Shown here: in pieces, positions 32,919-43,294 of the stretch
Layout of the letters: each line of letters opens with the position of its first letter
Numbering within the stretch: position 1 is the first letter of the stretch
NCBI GenBank assembly: GCA_937951875.1
Contig: CALGAN010000007.1
Location: 1-64,000 of the forward strand
DNA length: 64,000 bases
Direction: 5' to 3'
Source of the DNA: an uncultured Alkalilimnicola sp.
GTDB taxonomy: Bacteria; Pseudomonadota; Gammaproteobacteria; Nitrococcales; AK92
Program-made: the position numbers and the translations under genes
The notes under the pieces: generated by a model
Database searches by the model: none
Seen by the model: the letters and a program-made list of their open reading frames with translations, nothing else
Told to the model about the DNA's origin: nothing

Positions 32919-34133
32919 TTACTGCTGATACTTGCTGAGGAAGCGGCGCAGGCCGGTCAGGGCCTCTTCCAGCACGTGGACATGCGGCAGGAACACGATG
33001 CGGAAGTGGTCGGGACGCGGCCAGTTGAACGCCGTGCCTTCCACCACCAGGATGCGTTCTTGGCGCAGCAGATCCAGGATGAACTGACGGTCGCTGCGGA
33101 TCTTGAACACCGCCGGATCGAGGCGCGGGAACAGGTATAGCGCGCCCTGCGGCTTCATGCAGCTCACGCCGGGGATTTCGTTGAGCATCTGCCACGCCTT
33201 CAGCCGCTGCTCGTACAGCCGCCCACCCGGCTGGATCAAGGCGGTGATGCTCTGGTAGCCGCCCAGCGCCGTCTGCACCGCGTGCTGCGCCGGCACGTTG
33301 GCGCACAGGCGCATCGACGACAGCATGTTCAGCCCCTCGATGTAGTCGCGCGCCCGGTGCTTCGGCCCGGTGATGACCATCCAGCCGCAGCGGAAGCCAG
33401 CCACACGATAGACCTTGGACAGGCCGGAGAAGCTGATGATCAGCACGTCCTCGGCCAGCGTCGCCATCGGGATGTGCTGCGCGCCGTCGTAGACGATCTT
33501 GTCGTAGATCTCGTCGGAGAAAATGATCAGGTTGTGCTTGCGGGCGAGCTCGACGATCCGCTCCAGCGTCTGGCGCGAGTACACGGCGCCGGTCGGATTG
33601 TTGGGGTTGATCACCACGATGCCCTTGGTGTTCTTGGTGATCTTCCGCTCCATGTCGTCGATGTCCGGCTCCCAGCCGGCGCTCTCGTCGCACAGGTAGT
33701 GCACCGGCTTGCCGCCGGACAGGCTCACCGCCGCGGTCCACAGCGGGTAGTCGGGCGCCGGCAGCAGCATTTCGTCGCCGTTGTTGAGCAGCGCCTGCAT
33801 GGTCATCACGATCAGCTCGCTGACGCCGTTGCCCAGATAGACGTCGTCCAGGCTGACATCGAGAATGCCGCGCGACTGGTACTGCTGCACGATGGCCTTG
33901 CGGGCCGAGAAGATGCCCTTGGAGTCGCAATAACCTTGCGCCTGCGGCAGGTTGAGCATGACGTCCCGGAGAATCTCTTCTGGTGCCTCGAAACCGAAAG
34001 GTGCGGGATTGCCGATGTTGAGCTTGAGGATGCGTTGGCCTTCGTCTTCCATCCGCTTGGCCTCGTCGAGCGCCGGGCCGCGGATGTCATAACAGACATG
34101 AGCGAGCTTGTTGGATTTGGCGATGGTGTGCAT
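32919..34133 (-). CDS. alaA: Alanine-synthesising aminotransferase AlaA
   Basis: PLP class I aminotransferase (YfbQ/AlaA type) making alanine from pyruvate and glutamate. 404 aa with IAKSNKLAHVCYDIRGPALDEAKRMEDEG at the start, KLNIGNPAPFGF, VVINPNNPTGAVYS, and Schiff-base Lys in FSGLSKVYRVAGFRCGW. ATG at 34133. Monocistronic as far as can be seen; the 260 nt on its 3' side (32659-32918) hold nothing recognisable apart from the weak csp 3' stem. Confidence 0.94.
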   Translation of the reverse strand: MHTIAKSNKLAHVCYDIRGPALDEAKRMEDEGQRILKLNIGNPAPFGFEAPEEILRDVMLNLPQAQGYCDSKGIFSARKAIVQQYQSRGILDVSLDDVYLGNGVSELIVMTMQALLNNGDEMLLPAPDYPLWTAAVSLSGGKPVHYLCDESAGWEPDIDDMERKITKNTKGIVVINPNNPTGAVYSRQTLERIVELARKHNLIIFSDEIYDKIVYDGAQHIPMATLAEDVLIISFSGLSKVYRVAGFRCGWMVITGPKHRARDYIEGLNMLSSMRLCANVPAQHAVQTALGGYQSITALIQPGGRLYEQRLKAWQMLNEIPGVSCMKPQGALYLFPRLDPAVFKIRSDRQFILDLLRQERILVVEGTAFNWPRPDHFRIVFLPHVHVLEEALTGLRRFLSKYQQ

Positions 34134-34274
34134 TGCTGGAGCCCAGGACGGGCAAAGAGTTACAGAAGGTGGATCGATTATACACCCCCCCGTCTGCGGC
34201 GGAATGGCCCGCGCGGGCGCGCCGCGCGGACCTGGTCACAATGTACGTGATTGATACGCCTAGCCTTGCTCGGG

Positions 34275-34784
34275 CTAGGGGAAGGGCGGAACGGTGGGCT
34301 CGGTGCCGCCGATCTCGGCCTGCGGATAGATGTCGCGCACCAGTGTTTCGATGTCGTCGACGCGTTCTACCGGCACGTCCACCATCATCAGCAGCTGGCC
34401 GGATTCGATGGCCTGCTCGAAGCGTTTGAGCCGGCTGTTGGGGGTGGAGATGCCCATCAGGCTCGACATCCAGGCGCCCAGTCCGGCGCCGGCCAGCGCC
34501 AGGCTCAGCACCGCGCCGCCCCCGAGCACCAGGCCGGCCGGCGGAACCGCGACCGCCACCAGTCCGGCGAGCGCGCCGGTGGCGCCGCCGACCGTGACGC
34601 CGCGCTCGAGGGCTGGAATCAGGTCGGTGCGCTGCGCCACCGAGGCCGCGGGCAGATCCTCCAGCTCGGTGCCGCGTTTGGCCAGCAGGTGGATGTGGCG
34701 TTCCTCGACATGATTGAGCAGCAGCGCGTCGACCACCTTGCGTGCGCACGCAACGTCCGGCAACAGAAAGTAAAGCCGTCTCAT
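34275..34784 (-). CDS. DUF1269-family glycine-zipper membrane protein
   Basis: A 169-residue protein: an N-terminal ferredoxin-like half (RRLYFLLPDVACARKVVDALLLNHVEERHIHLLAKRG), a central glycine/alanine-rich hydrophobic stretch (TVGGATGALAGLVAVAVPPAGLVLGGGAVLSLALAGAGLGAWMSS broken into two helices) and a C-terminal MMVDVPVERVDDIETLVR repeat of the first half. This is the DUF1269 pattern; function unknown. The stop codon is part of a 7-bp hairpin CCTAGCC/GGCTAGG (34259-34279). Confidence 0.82.
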   Translation of the reverse strand: MRRLYFLLPDVACARKVVDALLLNHVEERHIHLLAKRGTELEDLPAASVAQRTDLIPALERGVTVGGATGALAGLVAVAVPPAGLVLGGGAVLSLALAGAGLGAWMSSLMGISTPNSRLKRFEQAIESGQLLMMVDVPVERVDDIETLVRDIYPQAEIGGTEPTVPPFP

Positions 34785-34896
34785 CGCCGATCTCCGCTAT
34801 CTGCGTGTTACCGGAACGTGGGGCCGACCGGCGCGATTTCCACGCATCGGCGCCGTGGGGCGTAGAATCGTGTCGAATCGACGGAGGAGGAAGGCC

Positions 34897-35550
34897 ATGG
34901 AGGCGGAATTCTGGCGCCAGAAATGGCAGCGCAACGAAATCGGGTTTCACGAGCCGGCGCCGAACCGGCTGCTGACGGCGTTCTGGGAGCGGCTAGGGCT
35001 GCCGCCGGGCGCGACGGTGCTAGTGCCGCTGTGCGGCAAGAGCCTGGATCTGCTGTGGCTGCACGCCAACGGCTGGCGGGTGATCGGCATCGAGCTCAGC
35101 GAGCAGGCGGTGGAGGCGTTCTTCGCCGAGCACTCGCTGAGTTTCCGGCGCGAGCGGAATGACGCGTTCTGCCGCTACCGCGCGGCCGGGCTGGAGATCC
35201 TCTGCGGCGATTTCTTCCAGGTCGAGCCGGAGGACGTGGGCGCGGTGGCGGCTTTCTACGATCGCGCCGCCTTGATCGCGCTGCCGTCGCCCATGCGGCG
35301 CCGCTACGTGGAGCACCTGGCCCGGCTGGCTCCGGCCGCGCCCGGACTGCTGGTGACGCTCGACTACGAGCCGGCCGAGGAGACGCTGCCGCCGTTCTCG
35401 GTCGATCCGCGGGCGGTGCAGGAGCTGCACGCCGGGCGCTTCGTGATCGAGCCGCTGGTGCGGGAGGACGTGCTGGCGGATAACCCGCGCCTGCTCGCCC
35501 GCGGCCTGCGTTCCCTGCACGAGGCGGCCTATCTGCTGCGGCCGCGCTGA
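34897..35550 (+). CDS. tpm: Thiopurine S-methyltransferase
   Basis: SAM-dependent methyltransferase of the bacterial TPMT family, linked to tellurite, selenite and thiol methylation. 217 aa, starting FWRQKWQRNEIGFHEPAPNRLL, with SAM motif VLVPLCGKSLDLLWLHANGWRVIGIELSEQAVEAFF and YDRAALIALPSPMRRRYV. ATG at 34897 has GGAGGAGGAAGG upstream. The gene stands alone between divergent DUF1269 and convergent hypothetical genes. Confidence 0.94.
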   Translation: MEAEFWRQKWQRNEIGFHEPAPNRLLTAFWERLGLPPGATVLVPLCGKSLDLLWLHANGWRVIGIELSEQAVEAFFAEHSLSFRRERNDAFCRYRAAGLEILCGDFFQVEPEDVGAVAAFYDRAALIALPSPMRRRYVEHLARLAPAAPGLLVTLDYEPAEETLPPFSVDPRAVQELHAGRFVIEPLVREDVLADNPRLLARGLRSLHEAAYLLRPR

Positions 35551-35554
35551 CCGC

Positions 35555-35911
35555 TCAGAAGCGCATATCCAGGCTGATCGAGCCGGCGTCCAGGAAGGCA
35601 TGGTCAATCGCCAGCCGATGGTAGGCGAAGCGCAGGTCGACGTCCTGGCCGAGCGCCAGGCGCAAGGCGCTAGCGGGCGTGGCATGGTTCCATGTTCGCC
35701 GCTCGGGCTGGTCCGGGTGGTTGGCGCGCAGGCGCTGATAGGCGTTCGCGGGGGGCTGCCGATAGGGGGCGCCGTGGGTGGCTTCGGCCGTCGCCGTCGT
35801 CAGTAGGCCGGCGAGGTTGGGCGGCAGTTCGAGCGTGATACGGGCCAGCGCGGCCGAGGGGACAACGAACAGGGGGATCAGGAGCGACTGCCATACCGAC
35901 CGGGGGGTCAT
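35555..35911 (-). CDS. Hypothetical exported protein
   Basis: 118 residues: a clear signal peptide (MTPRSVWQSLLIPLFVVPSAALA) and a short mature part. The last 40 residues (ALRLALGQDVDLRFAYHRLA...AGSISLDMRF) look like two or three amphipathic strands ending in Phe, the kind of C-terminus found in outer-membrane barrels, but the protein is too short for a full barrel. Start 35911 is chosen for the signal peptide. It lies downstream of, and on the same strand as, the barrel gene at 36059-36610, whose end (WIDVQFRF) is similar; it may be a truncated relative. I do not recognise a family. Confidence 0.6.
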   Translation of the reverse strand: MTPRSVWQSLLIPLFVVPSAALARITLELPPNLAGLLTTATAEATHGAPYRQPPANAYQRLRANHPDQPERRTWNHATPASALRLALGQDVDLRFAYHRLAIDHAFLDAGSISLDMRF

Positions 35912-36004
35912 GCAAGCCTCCGCCTTTGGTGTTGTTGCTGCTGAAGCGTGTAGTGGGCGCCGCCGTGCCCGACTCAAGGGCGGACAGGCGTTTGGCGGTG
36001 AGAC

Positions 36005-36032
36005 GCCGACCTGGCGTATTCGCCAGGTCGGC
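36005..36032 (-). terminator. Strong 12-bp hairpin after the barrel gene
   Basis: GCCGACCTGGCG, loop TATT, CGCCAGGTCGGC, a perfect 12-bp stem 27 nt beyond the stop at 36059. No T tract on the minus strand, so possibly a 3'-stabilising or factor-dependent element. Confidence 0.5.
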
Positions 36033-36058
36033 TGCGCGATACCGACTTCCGAGGCCGG

Positions 36059-36610
36059 TCAGAAGCGGAACTGCACGTCTATCCAGCCGGAGTCGGCATC
36101 GACGTCATCGAATTGGAAGCGGGCGTACTCGACCCGCAGGTCGACGTTCGAGGCGAGATTGAAGCGTACGCCGCCGCCGCCGAACCAGTCGTTGCCGTTG
36201 TCGCTGCCGGGACCGAAGGGGCTGCTGCCGTCGCGGTCCCACCAGAAATTGCCCAGCTTCAGGTAGGGGGCGAAGTTGCCGATCGGCCATTGGGCGACGG
36301 CCGCCAAGCCCCAGCCGTCGACATCGATGTCGGCGCCGGAGCCGCCGATGTCGCCGAAGTCGGCGTAGAAGCCTTCGACGCCGAGCCAGGGGATGAAGGT
36401 CACGCCGGCATAGGCGCGCCATGCGGCGTTGTCGTCGTTGATGTCGAAGTTGTCGGCATCGCCGTCGGCATCGTAGTAGCCGCCGCCGATGCCGCCGTAG
36501 AAGCTGGGTACGCGTTCGCCACCCCGTTGCTGATACTGAGCGTTGCCCGCGAGCGGTACGCTGGCCAGCAGGCCGACCAGGGCAAGCCCCAACAGCGTCG
36601 TCGTCTTCAT
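36059..36610 (-). CDS. Outer-membrane beta-barrel protein, OmpA/opacity-like
   Basis: 183 residues: signal peptide (MKTTTLLGLALVGLLASVPLAGNA) then alternating strands and Asp/Gly-rich loops typical of small eight-stranded barrels: SFYGGIGGGYYDADGDADNFD, AAWRAYAGVTFIPWLGVEGFYADFG, WGLAAVAQWPIGNFAPYLKLG, VRFNLASNVDLRVEYARFQF, ending in Phe. Loops contain many Asp residues. It is close to the family of OmpW/opacity-type proteins of unknown role. Start 36610 is set by the signal peptide. Confidence 0.8.
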   Translation of the reverse strand: MKTTTLLGLALVGLLASVPLAGNAQYQQRGGERVPSFYGGIGGGYYDADGDADNFDINDDNAAWRAYAGVTFIPWLGVEGFYADFGDIGGSGADIDVDGWGLAAVAQWPIGNFAPYLKLGNFWWDRDGSSPFGPGSDNGNDWFGGGGVRFNLASNVDLRVEYARFQFDDVDADSGWIDVQFRF

Positions 36611-36757
36611 GATTGCGCGTCCTTTGCGATCAAGCCGTGAATCGCGGCGGCGGGGTGCCGTGTCGGCGCCGCCGCCGCGTCCGCCGTTACGGATCGCGAA
36701 GATCAGTAATGGCTTATGAGGTATGGTGGGGACGCAACAATCCGATGCCAACTGTTG

Positions 36758-37513
36758 CTAATGTGCAACAGCGGGCACGACGCAATCGATATCGCCGAGC
36801 GCGGCGTGATCGTGGGCTCCATGGCCGTGCAGCAACCACGGCGCGGCGACCGTCCAGACGCCGAAGGCCAGCAGCAGCGCGCCGCTGGCGCGGCGCAACC
36901 CCGGGCGGCCAGCGTAGCGCGCCAGGCTGGCGGCGGCGGCGCCGGCGCCGACCATGGTCGGCAGCGTGCCGACGCCGAAAGCGATCATGATCAGCCCGCC
37001 CTGGAGCGGGTCGGCGGCGACCGCGGCGGCCAGCAGCATGGTGTAGACCAAGCCGCACGGCAGCCAGCCCCAGAGCGCGCCCAGCGTCAGCGCCGCCGCC
37101 GGCGAGCGCACCGGCAGCAGCCGCCGGGTCAGCGGCGCCAGCCGCCGCCACACCCCGGCGCCAACGGCTTCGATATGGCGCAGGCCGCGCCAGTTGATCG
37201 CCAGCTGCAGGCCGATGGCGACCATGATCAGCCCGGTGAGGACGCGCAGCAGGCCACTCCAGGCGGAAAAGTTGAGGGCGTTGCCCAGCCACATGCCGAA
37301 GGCGCCGGCTACCAGGCCGCCCAGGCCGTAGCTCGTGATGCGGCCCAGGTTGAACAGCAGGCTGTAGGCGGCGCCGCTGACCGGGCTACGGCGGGCAGCC
37401 GGCGTGCCCATGTTCAGCGCGCCGACGATGCCGCCGCACATGCCCAGGCAGTGGACGCTGCCGAACAGGCCGGCCATCAGCGCGGCGAGCAGGGTGAGCT
37501 CGCCGCTGATCAC
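36758..37513 (-). CDS. SafE/UreH-like transmembrane protein of the cco assembly cluster
   Basis: A 251-residue protein of the TauE/SafE (DsbD-like) membrane fold with about six helices. Near the N-terminus is the conserved FGSVHCLGMCGGIVGAL motif; helices follow with ALWGWLPCGLVYTMLL. Genes of this type often end cco/fix clusters and are thought to aid copper or heme handling for cbb3 oxidase, although their role is not proven. A His-rich tail (LLHGHGAHDHAALGD) could bind metal. ATG overlaps the ccoS stop by 4 nt. Confidence 0.85.
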   Translation of the reverse strand: MISGELTLLAALMAGLFGSVHCLGMCGGIVGALNMGTPAARRSPVSGAAYSLLFNLGRITSYGLGGLVAGAFGMWLGNALNFSAWSGLLRVLTGLIMVAIGLQLAINWRGLRHIEAVGAGVWRRLAPLTRRLLPVRSPAAALTLGALWGWLPCGLVYTMLLAAAVAADPLQGGLIMIAFGVGTLPTMVGAGAAAASLARYAGRPGLRRASGALLLAFGVWTVAAPWLLHGHGAHDHAALGDIDCVVPAVAH

Positions 37514-37698
37514 GGCTCCTCCTTGCGCTCCTCGTTCGCCTTCTTCTGCGGCTGAGGCTGGTCGTCGTCGAGGAGGATCTGATAGGCCGGCGTGTCGAGG
37601 TCGTCGAACTGTCCGTTGCCCACCGCCCAGAAGAAAGCCCAGATGGCGAACGCCACTAGCACCACGCCGAGCGGGATCATGAAGAACAGGATTTCCAT
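37510..37698 (-). CDS. ccoS: CcoS, cbb3 oxidase maturation protein
   Basis: 62 residues: one membrane helix (MEILFFMIPLGVVLVAFAIWAFFWAV) followed by the conserved GNGQFDDLDTPAYQILLDDD motif that defines CcoS/FixS. Required in other bacteria for inserting cofactors into CcoN. Its ATG overlaps the ccoI stop by one base (TGATG). Confidence 0.93.
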   Translation of the reverse strand: MEILFFMIPLGVVLVAFAIWAFFWAVGNGQFDDLDTPAYQILLDDDQPQPQKKANEERKEEP

Positions 37699-40157
37699 CA
37701 GCTTACCTCGCTCACGGCCCCGGGCAGCGCGGCCGGGGGACAGACTTCGGTGCGGCGGCGCCGCGACAGCCGCATGGCGTTGATCACCACCACCAGCGAG
37801 CTGACCGACATGCCGATCGCCGCCATCCACGGGGTGAGCACGCCGATCGCGGCCAGCGGGATGGTGGTGGCGTTGTAGCTCAGCGCCCAGCCGATGTTCT
37901 CGCGGATGATGCGGGTAGTCATGCGCGCGGTGCGCACGCCTTGCACCAGCGGCGTCAGCGATTCGCCCAGCAGCACCATGGCCGCCGAGGTCTGCGCCAA
38001 GGCGGTGCCGCTGCCCATGGCCGCCGAGACGTCGGCGCCGGCCAGCACCGGGGCGTCGTTGATGCCGTCGCCGACCATCAGCACCACGGCGCCGGCGGCC
38101 TGCAGCTCGCGAATGCGGGTGAGCTTGTCGGCCGGCGTCATGCGCGCGCTGAAGCGGCGGATGCCCAGCCGCTGCGCCAGGGCGCTGACCGCCTCATGGC
38201 TGTCGCCGCTGGCGATTTCCAGGTGCAGGCCCAGTCCGCGCAGCTCGTCCAGCACGGCCTTGGTGTCCGGCCGCACCCGGTCGGCCAGGCGCATCAGCGC
38301 CAGCACGCCGCGCTCGTCGCCGAGCGCGATCCAGCTGTCGCCGCCTTGATCGGCGGCGGGCAGCGGCGCGCCGCTCAGCGCCGCCACGAACTCGGCCGTG
38401 CCGATCCGCAGGCGGCGGCCGTCGATGATGCCTTCCAGGCCGGCGCCGGCGGTGACCACCACATCCTCGGCGCGGTCATCGGTTTCGATCTCGGTGAAGG
38501 CCTTGGCGATCGGGTGTTCGGAGTGCCGTTCCAGCGCCGCCGCCAGCCGCAGGCAGCGGTCGGCGTCGAGCGCGCCGAGCGGGCGCACCTCGTCCACGGC
38601 GATGCGCCCTTCGGTGAGCGTGCCGGTCTTGTCGAACACCACGTGGGTGACCTTGGCCAGATTCTCCAGCGCGTCGCCGCGCACGGTGAGCAGGCCCTCG
38701 CGGGTCAGCCGGCTGGTGGCGGCGACCAGCGCCACCGGGGTGGCCAGGCCGAGCGCGCAGGGGCAGCTCACCACCAGCACCGCCACCGTAGTGAGCAGCG
38801 CCATTTCCGGACTTCTGGGCAGCCAGTAAGCCGCCACCGCGGCGGCGATGAGCAGCACGCCGATCACGAAGCGGCCGGCGATCCAGTCGGCGACCCGGGC
38901 CAAGCGCGGGCGCTCGGCCTGGGCGCGGTCGAGCAGGCGGCCGATGGTCGACAGCACGGTGTTCTGGCCGGTCTGCTCGACGCGCAGCTGGATCGGGTTG
39001 GCGACGTTGAGGCTGCCGGCGACCACGGTGTCGCCGACGCCGCGCGCCTGCGGCAGCGACTCGCCGGTGAGCATGGATTCGTCGAAGCGGGACTGGCCCC
39101 AGACGATACGGCCGTCGGCCGGCACGGTCTCGCCGGCGCGCACCGCGACCACGTCGCCGATCTCCAGCTCCTCCACCGCCACCCGCTCCTCGGCGCCGTC
39201 GATCACGCGGCGGGCGGTGGGCGGGATCAGCGCGGTGAGCACGTCGGTGGCGGCGGCGGCCTTGTGCCGCGCCGCCATTTCCACGTAGCGGCCGACCAGC
39301 AGGAAGAACACGAACATGGTCACGGAGTCGAAGTAGACCTCGTGGCCGCGGGTGAGCGTCTGCCAGCAACTGGCCAGGTAGGCGATGGTCATGCCCAGCG
39401 CCACCGGCACGTCCATGCCGACCCGGCGCGCCTGCAGATCGCGGAGCGCGCCCTTGTAGAACGGCCAGGCCGAGTAGAACAGCACCGGGGTGGCCATCGC
39501 CCAGCTGACCCAGCGCAGCAGCTCCTGATAGACCTCGTCGATGCCGGTGAAGGCCCCGAAGTACAGGCCGACGGCGAACATCATCACCTGCATCATGCCG
39601 AAGCCGGCCACCACCAGCCGCTTGAGAGCGGCGTGGCGCTCGCGCTGCGCCGCCGACTCCGCCTGGCCGGCGCCGACCGGATGCGGCCGGTAGCCTAGGC
39701 GGGCGAGGTTGCGCATCAGGGTGCTGACCTGTACCTGGGCCGGGTCGAAGCGGATCAGCGCCCGGCCCGAAGCCGGGTTGACGGTGACTTCGGCTACGCC
39801 GGGCAGGCGCCGCAGGCAGTGATCGATCAGCCAGGCGCAGGCGGCGCAGCTCAGGTTCTCGATCAGCAGGGCGGCCTCGCGCTGTCCGCCGCTCAGCTCG
39901 CGCACGAAGCTCTGCTGGACCCGGGGGCGGTCGAAGGCGTCCCACTCGTCGGGGCCGTCACTGGGATCCTGCGGGCGCGCCGATGGGCCGGTGCGGTAGC
40001 GGTAGAAGTTCTCCAGGCCGGAACCGGCGATCAGCGACGCCACCGCCTCGCAGCCGGCGCAGCACACCGGCCGGGGGCTGCCGTCGATGACGACGCTGCG
40101 GGTCTCCCCAGCAGGGATGGGGTCGCCGCAATGGAAACAGGTAGACACTTCGCTCAC
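37698..40157 (-). CDS. ccoI: CcoI/FixI, copper-exporting P1B-type ATPase
   Basis: Pumps copper to the periplasm for cbb3 oxidase assembly. 819 aa. N-terminal Cys motif CFHCGDPIPAGE and CCAGCEAVASLI, an HMA-like domain (ENLSCAACAWLIDHCLRRLPGV), the membrane CPC motif VVSCPCALGLATPVALVAA, phosphorylation site VVFDKTGTLTEG, and MVGDGINDAPVLAGADVSAAMG. This long N-terminus with a metal-binding head is typical of FixI. Start 40157 is directly after the ccoH stop. Confidence 0.95.
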   Translation of the reverse strand: MSEVSTCFHCGDPIPAGETRSVVIDGSPRPVCCAGCEAVASLIAGSGLENFYRYRTGPSARPQDPSDGPDEWDAFDRPRVQQSFVRELSGGQREAALLIENLSCAACAWLIDHCLRRLPGVAEVTVNPASGRALIRFDPAQVQVSTLMRNLARLGYRPHPVGAGQAESAAQRERHAALKRLVVAGFGMMQVMMFAVGLYFGAFTGIDEVYQELLRWVSWAMATPVLFYSAWPFYKGALRDLQARRVGMDVPVALGMTIAYLASCWQTLTRGHEVYFDSVTMFVFFLLVGRYVEMAARHKAAAATDVLTALIPPTARRVIDGAEERVAVEELEIGDVVAVRAGETVPADGRIVWGQSRFDESMLTGESLPQARGVGDTVVAGSLNVANPIQLRVEQTGQNTVLSTIGRLLDRAQAERPRLARVADWIAGRFVIGVLLIAAAVAAYWLPRSPEMALLTTVAVLVVSCPCALGLATPVALVAATSRLTREGLLTVRGDALENLAKVTHVVFDKTGTLTEGRIAVDEVRPLGALDADRCLRLAAALERHSEHPIAKAFTEIETDDRAEDVVVTAGAGLEGIIDGRRLRIGTAEFVAALSGAPLPAADQGGDSWIALGDERGVLALMRLADRVRPDTKAVLDELRGLGLHLEIASGDSHEAVSALAQRLGIRRFSARMTPADKLTRIRELQAAGAVVLMVGDGINDAPVLAGADVSAAMGSGTALAQTSAAMVLLGESLTPLVQGVRTARMTTRIIRENIGWALSYNATTIPLAAIGVLTPWMAAIGMSVSSLVVVINAMRLSRRRRTEVCPPAALPGAVSEVS

Positions 40158-40652
40158 TTATAACCCGCTTGCGCCCGCGCGGAGCGCACTCGAGGAGGCA
40201 TCCTTCTCGAGCCCACCGTTGAGTCGCCAGCTGCGGTCCTCGGGCTCGACTTGCAGCCGCCAGCGGCCGCCGGCGGCGGCGCCGGGGAGGGCGCCACTGT
40301 AGACGCCCTCCTCTGTGCGTTGGACCAGGGCTAGCAGGTCCCGGTCGGGGTCGGTGGGGTGGACGAAGCGCACCAGCAGCCGCTCGGGCGCCTCGCCCTG
40401 GAGCTGGACCTCGATCGTGCCCTGATCGCGCTGCAGCTGCAGCTCACCGCTCAGGCCGCGCGCGGCGGCGGCGTTCTCGCGGCTGAGGTCCGGCGCCATC
40501 ACCATGCCTTCCTTGCGGACATCGTCGGTGATGACCACGTCGGCCGACTTGATCGCGATCATCAAGGTGATGAGTCCGCCGATCACCGCCGCCAGCGGCG
40601 GAATCCACACGAACCAAGCCCAGGGCTGCCGATACCAGACGTTCGAGCTCAA
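40158..40652 (-). CDS. ccoH: CcoH/FixH family assembly protein
   Basis: A 164-residue single-pass membrane protein (helix WAWFVWIPPLAAVIGGLITLMIAI near the N-terminus) with a periplasmic domain containing VRFVHPTDPDRDLLALVQRTEEGVYSGALP, as in FixH. CcoH stays bound to and stabilises cbb3 subunits. Four nt gap from ccoG, abutting ccoI. Confidence 0.88.
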   Translation of the reverse strand: MSSNVWYRQPWAWFVWIPPLAAVIGGLITLMIAIKSADVVITDDVRKEGMVMAPDLSRENAAAARGLSGELQLQRDQGTIEVQLQGEAPERLLVRFVHPTDPDRDLLALVQRTEEGVYSGALPGAAAGGRWRLQVEPEDRSWRLNGGLEKDASSSALRAGASGL

Positions 40653-40655
40653 GAC

Positions 40656-42066
<1,411 letters not shown>

Positions 42067-42080
<14 letters not shown>

Positions 42081-42396
42081 CGTGTGATTCGGGGATTCTC
42101 TGCCTGTCGGTGGGCGGTGACAGGAGTGCCATCGTGAGGAAGCTCGACCAAGCCGTTGCGCCCCAGAACATGAAAAAGCCGATGGTGTAGCCGAGCTTGC
42201 GAGAGATCTCGAGGTAAGGGAATGTGGCGCTACGCAACTCCTCGGGATCGATGTTGGCGAAAAAGACCATGGTCGCGATCCCTGCGATCAGGAAGGAGGG
42301 CCAGAGTACGGCCCCCCAGCGACGGATGCGTTCCTGGGGCTCGGGCGCAAGGCCCGAGCCCGTCATCATGGTCTGCTTAGCGCGATTGCTCTCCAC
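42067..42396 (-). CDS. Small two-helix membrane protein between ccoP and ccoG
   Basis: 109 residues if it starts at GTG 42396, which has AAGGGG 7 nt upstream and overlaps the ccoP end by 20 nt; 100 residues if it starts at ATG 42369. Two membrane helices (WGAVLWPSFLIAGIATMVFFANI and LGYTIGFFMFWGATAWSSFLTMALL) are joined by DPEELRSATFPYLEISRKLG. Its stop lies within the ccoG start region. I do not recognise a family; position inside the cco operon suggests a role in oxidase assembly or stability. Confidence 0.72.
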
Positions 42397-43294
42397 GGCC
42401 GTGCCCCTTGTTAGCCGACAAACTGTAGACGTAAGCGGCCACGATATGGACACGGTCCTCGCCAAGGAGGTCTTTGTGGGCGGGCATCGTGCCCGTGCGG
42501 CCGTTACGGATCGTCTCCTTGATACTAGTCAGGGAGCCGCCGTACAGCCAGACATTATCGGTCAGGTTGGGCGCGCCGACCGCCTGCATGCCCTTGCCGT
42601 CGATGCCGTGGCAAGCCGCGCAGGTCGCCTCGAACTTGGCCTTGCCGGCTTCGAGCAGATGCGCCGGCGCCTGGCGCCCGTTCAGGCTGTAGACGTAGGC
42701 CGCGACCTCTTCCACACCCTGCTCGCCGAGCACCTGACCCCAGGCGGGCATCACGCCCTGGCGACCGTTCATGATGGTTTCCTTGATCGTCTCCGGATCA
42801 CCACCCCACAGCCAGTCGCCGTCGGTCAGGTTCGGGAAGCCGATCGCGCCGCGGGCGTCCGCGCCATGGCACACCGCGCAGTTGTTGCCGAACAGCCGCT
42901 GACCGGTCTGCATGGCCTGCGGATCCTTGGCCAGCTCCGGAATCGGCGTCGCCGCCATCTTCTTATAGAGCGGCGCGTACTTGGCCTCGGCCTCGGCCAC
43001 TTCCTCGGCGTGCGCCTTGTACTGGCTCCAGCCGAGCAGGCCCTTGAAGTTGCCCAGCGCCGGATAGAGCGCGAAGTAGGCCACGGCGAAAGCGATGGTG
43101 ATGTAGAAGAGATACAGCCACCAGCGCGGCAGCGGGTTGTTGTACTCCTCCAGATCGTCGTCGTAGACGTGACCGGTGGTCTCGCCCACCTTGGCGCCTT
43201 CCGGCATCTTCGCGGTCGAGCGCAGCAGCCAGACGTAGCCGATCAGATGAACGACCACGATCACGATGATGAAAGCACTCCAGAACGTAGTCAT
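42377..43294 (-). CDS. ccoP: CcoP, cbb3 oxidase diheme cytochrome c subunit
   Basis: 305 aa. N-terminal membrane helix (FWSAFIIVIVVVHLIGYVWLL), a second one (WWLYLFYITIAFAVAYFALYPAL), then two cytochrome c domains with heme motifs CAVCHG and CAACHG and periodic MPAWG/MPAHK ligand Met segments. Passes electrons from soluble cytochromes to CcoO. ATG at 43294 overlaps the ccoQ stop by 4 nt. Confidence 0.96.
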   Translation of the reverse strand: MTTFWSAFIIVIVVVHLIGYVWLLRSTAKMPEGAKVGETTGHVYDDDLEEYNNPLPRWWLYLFYITIAFAVAYFALYPALGNFKGLLGWSQYKAHAEEVAEAEAKYAPLYKKMAATPIPELAKDPQAMQTGQRLFGNNCAVCHGADARGAIGFPNLTDGDWLWGGDPETIKETIMNGRQGVMPAWGQVLGEQGVEEVAAYVYSLNGRQAPAHLLEAGKAKFEATCAACHGIDGKGMQAVGAPNLTDNVWLYGGSLTSIKETIRNGRTGTMPAHKDLLGEDRVHIVAAYVYSLSANKGHGRGEQSR

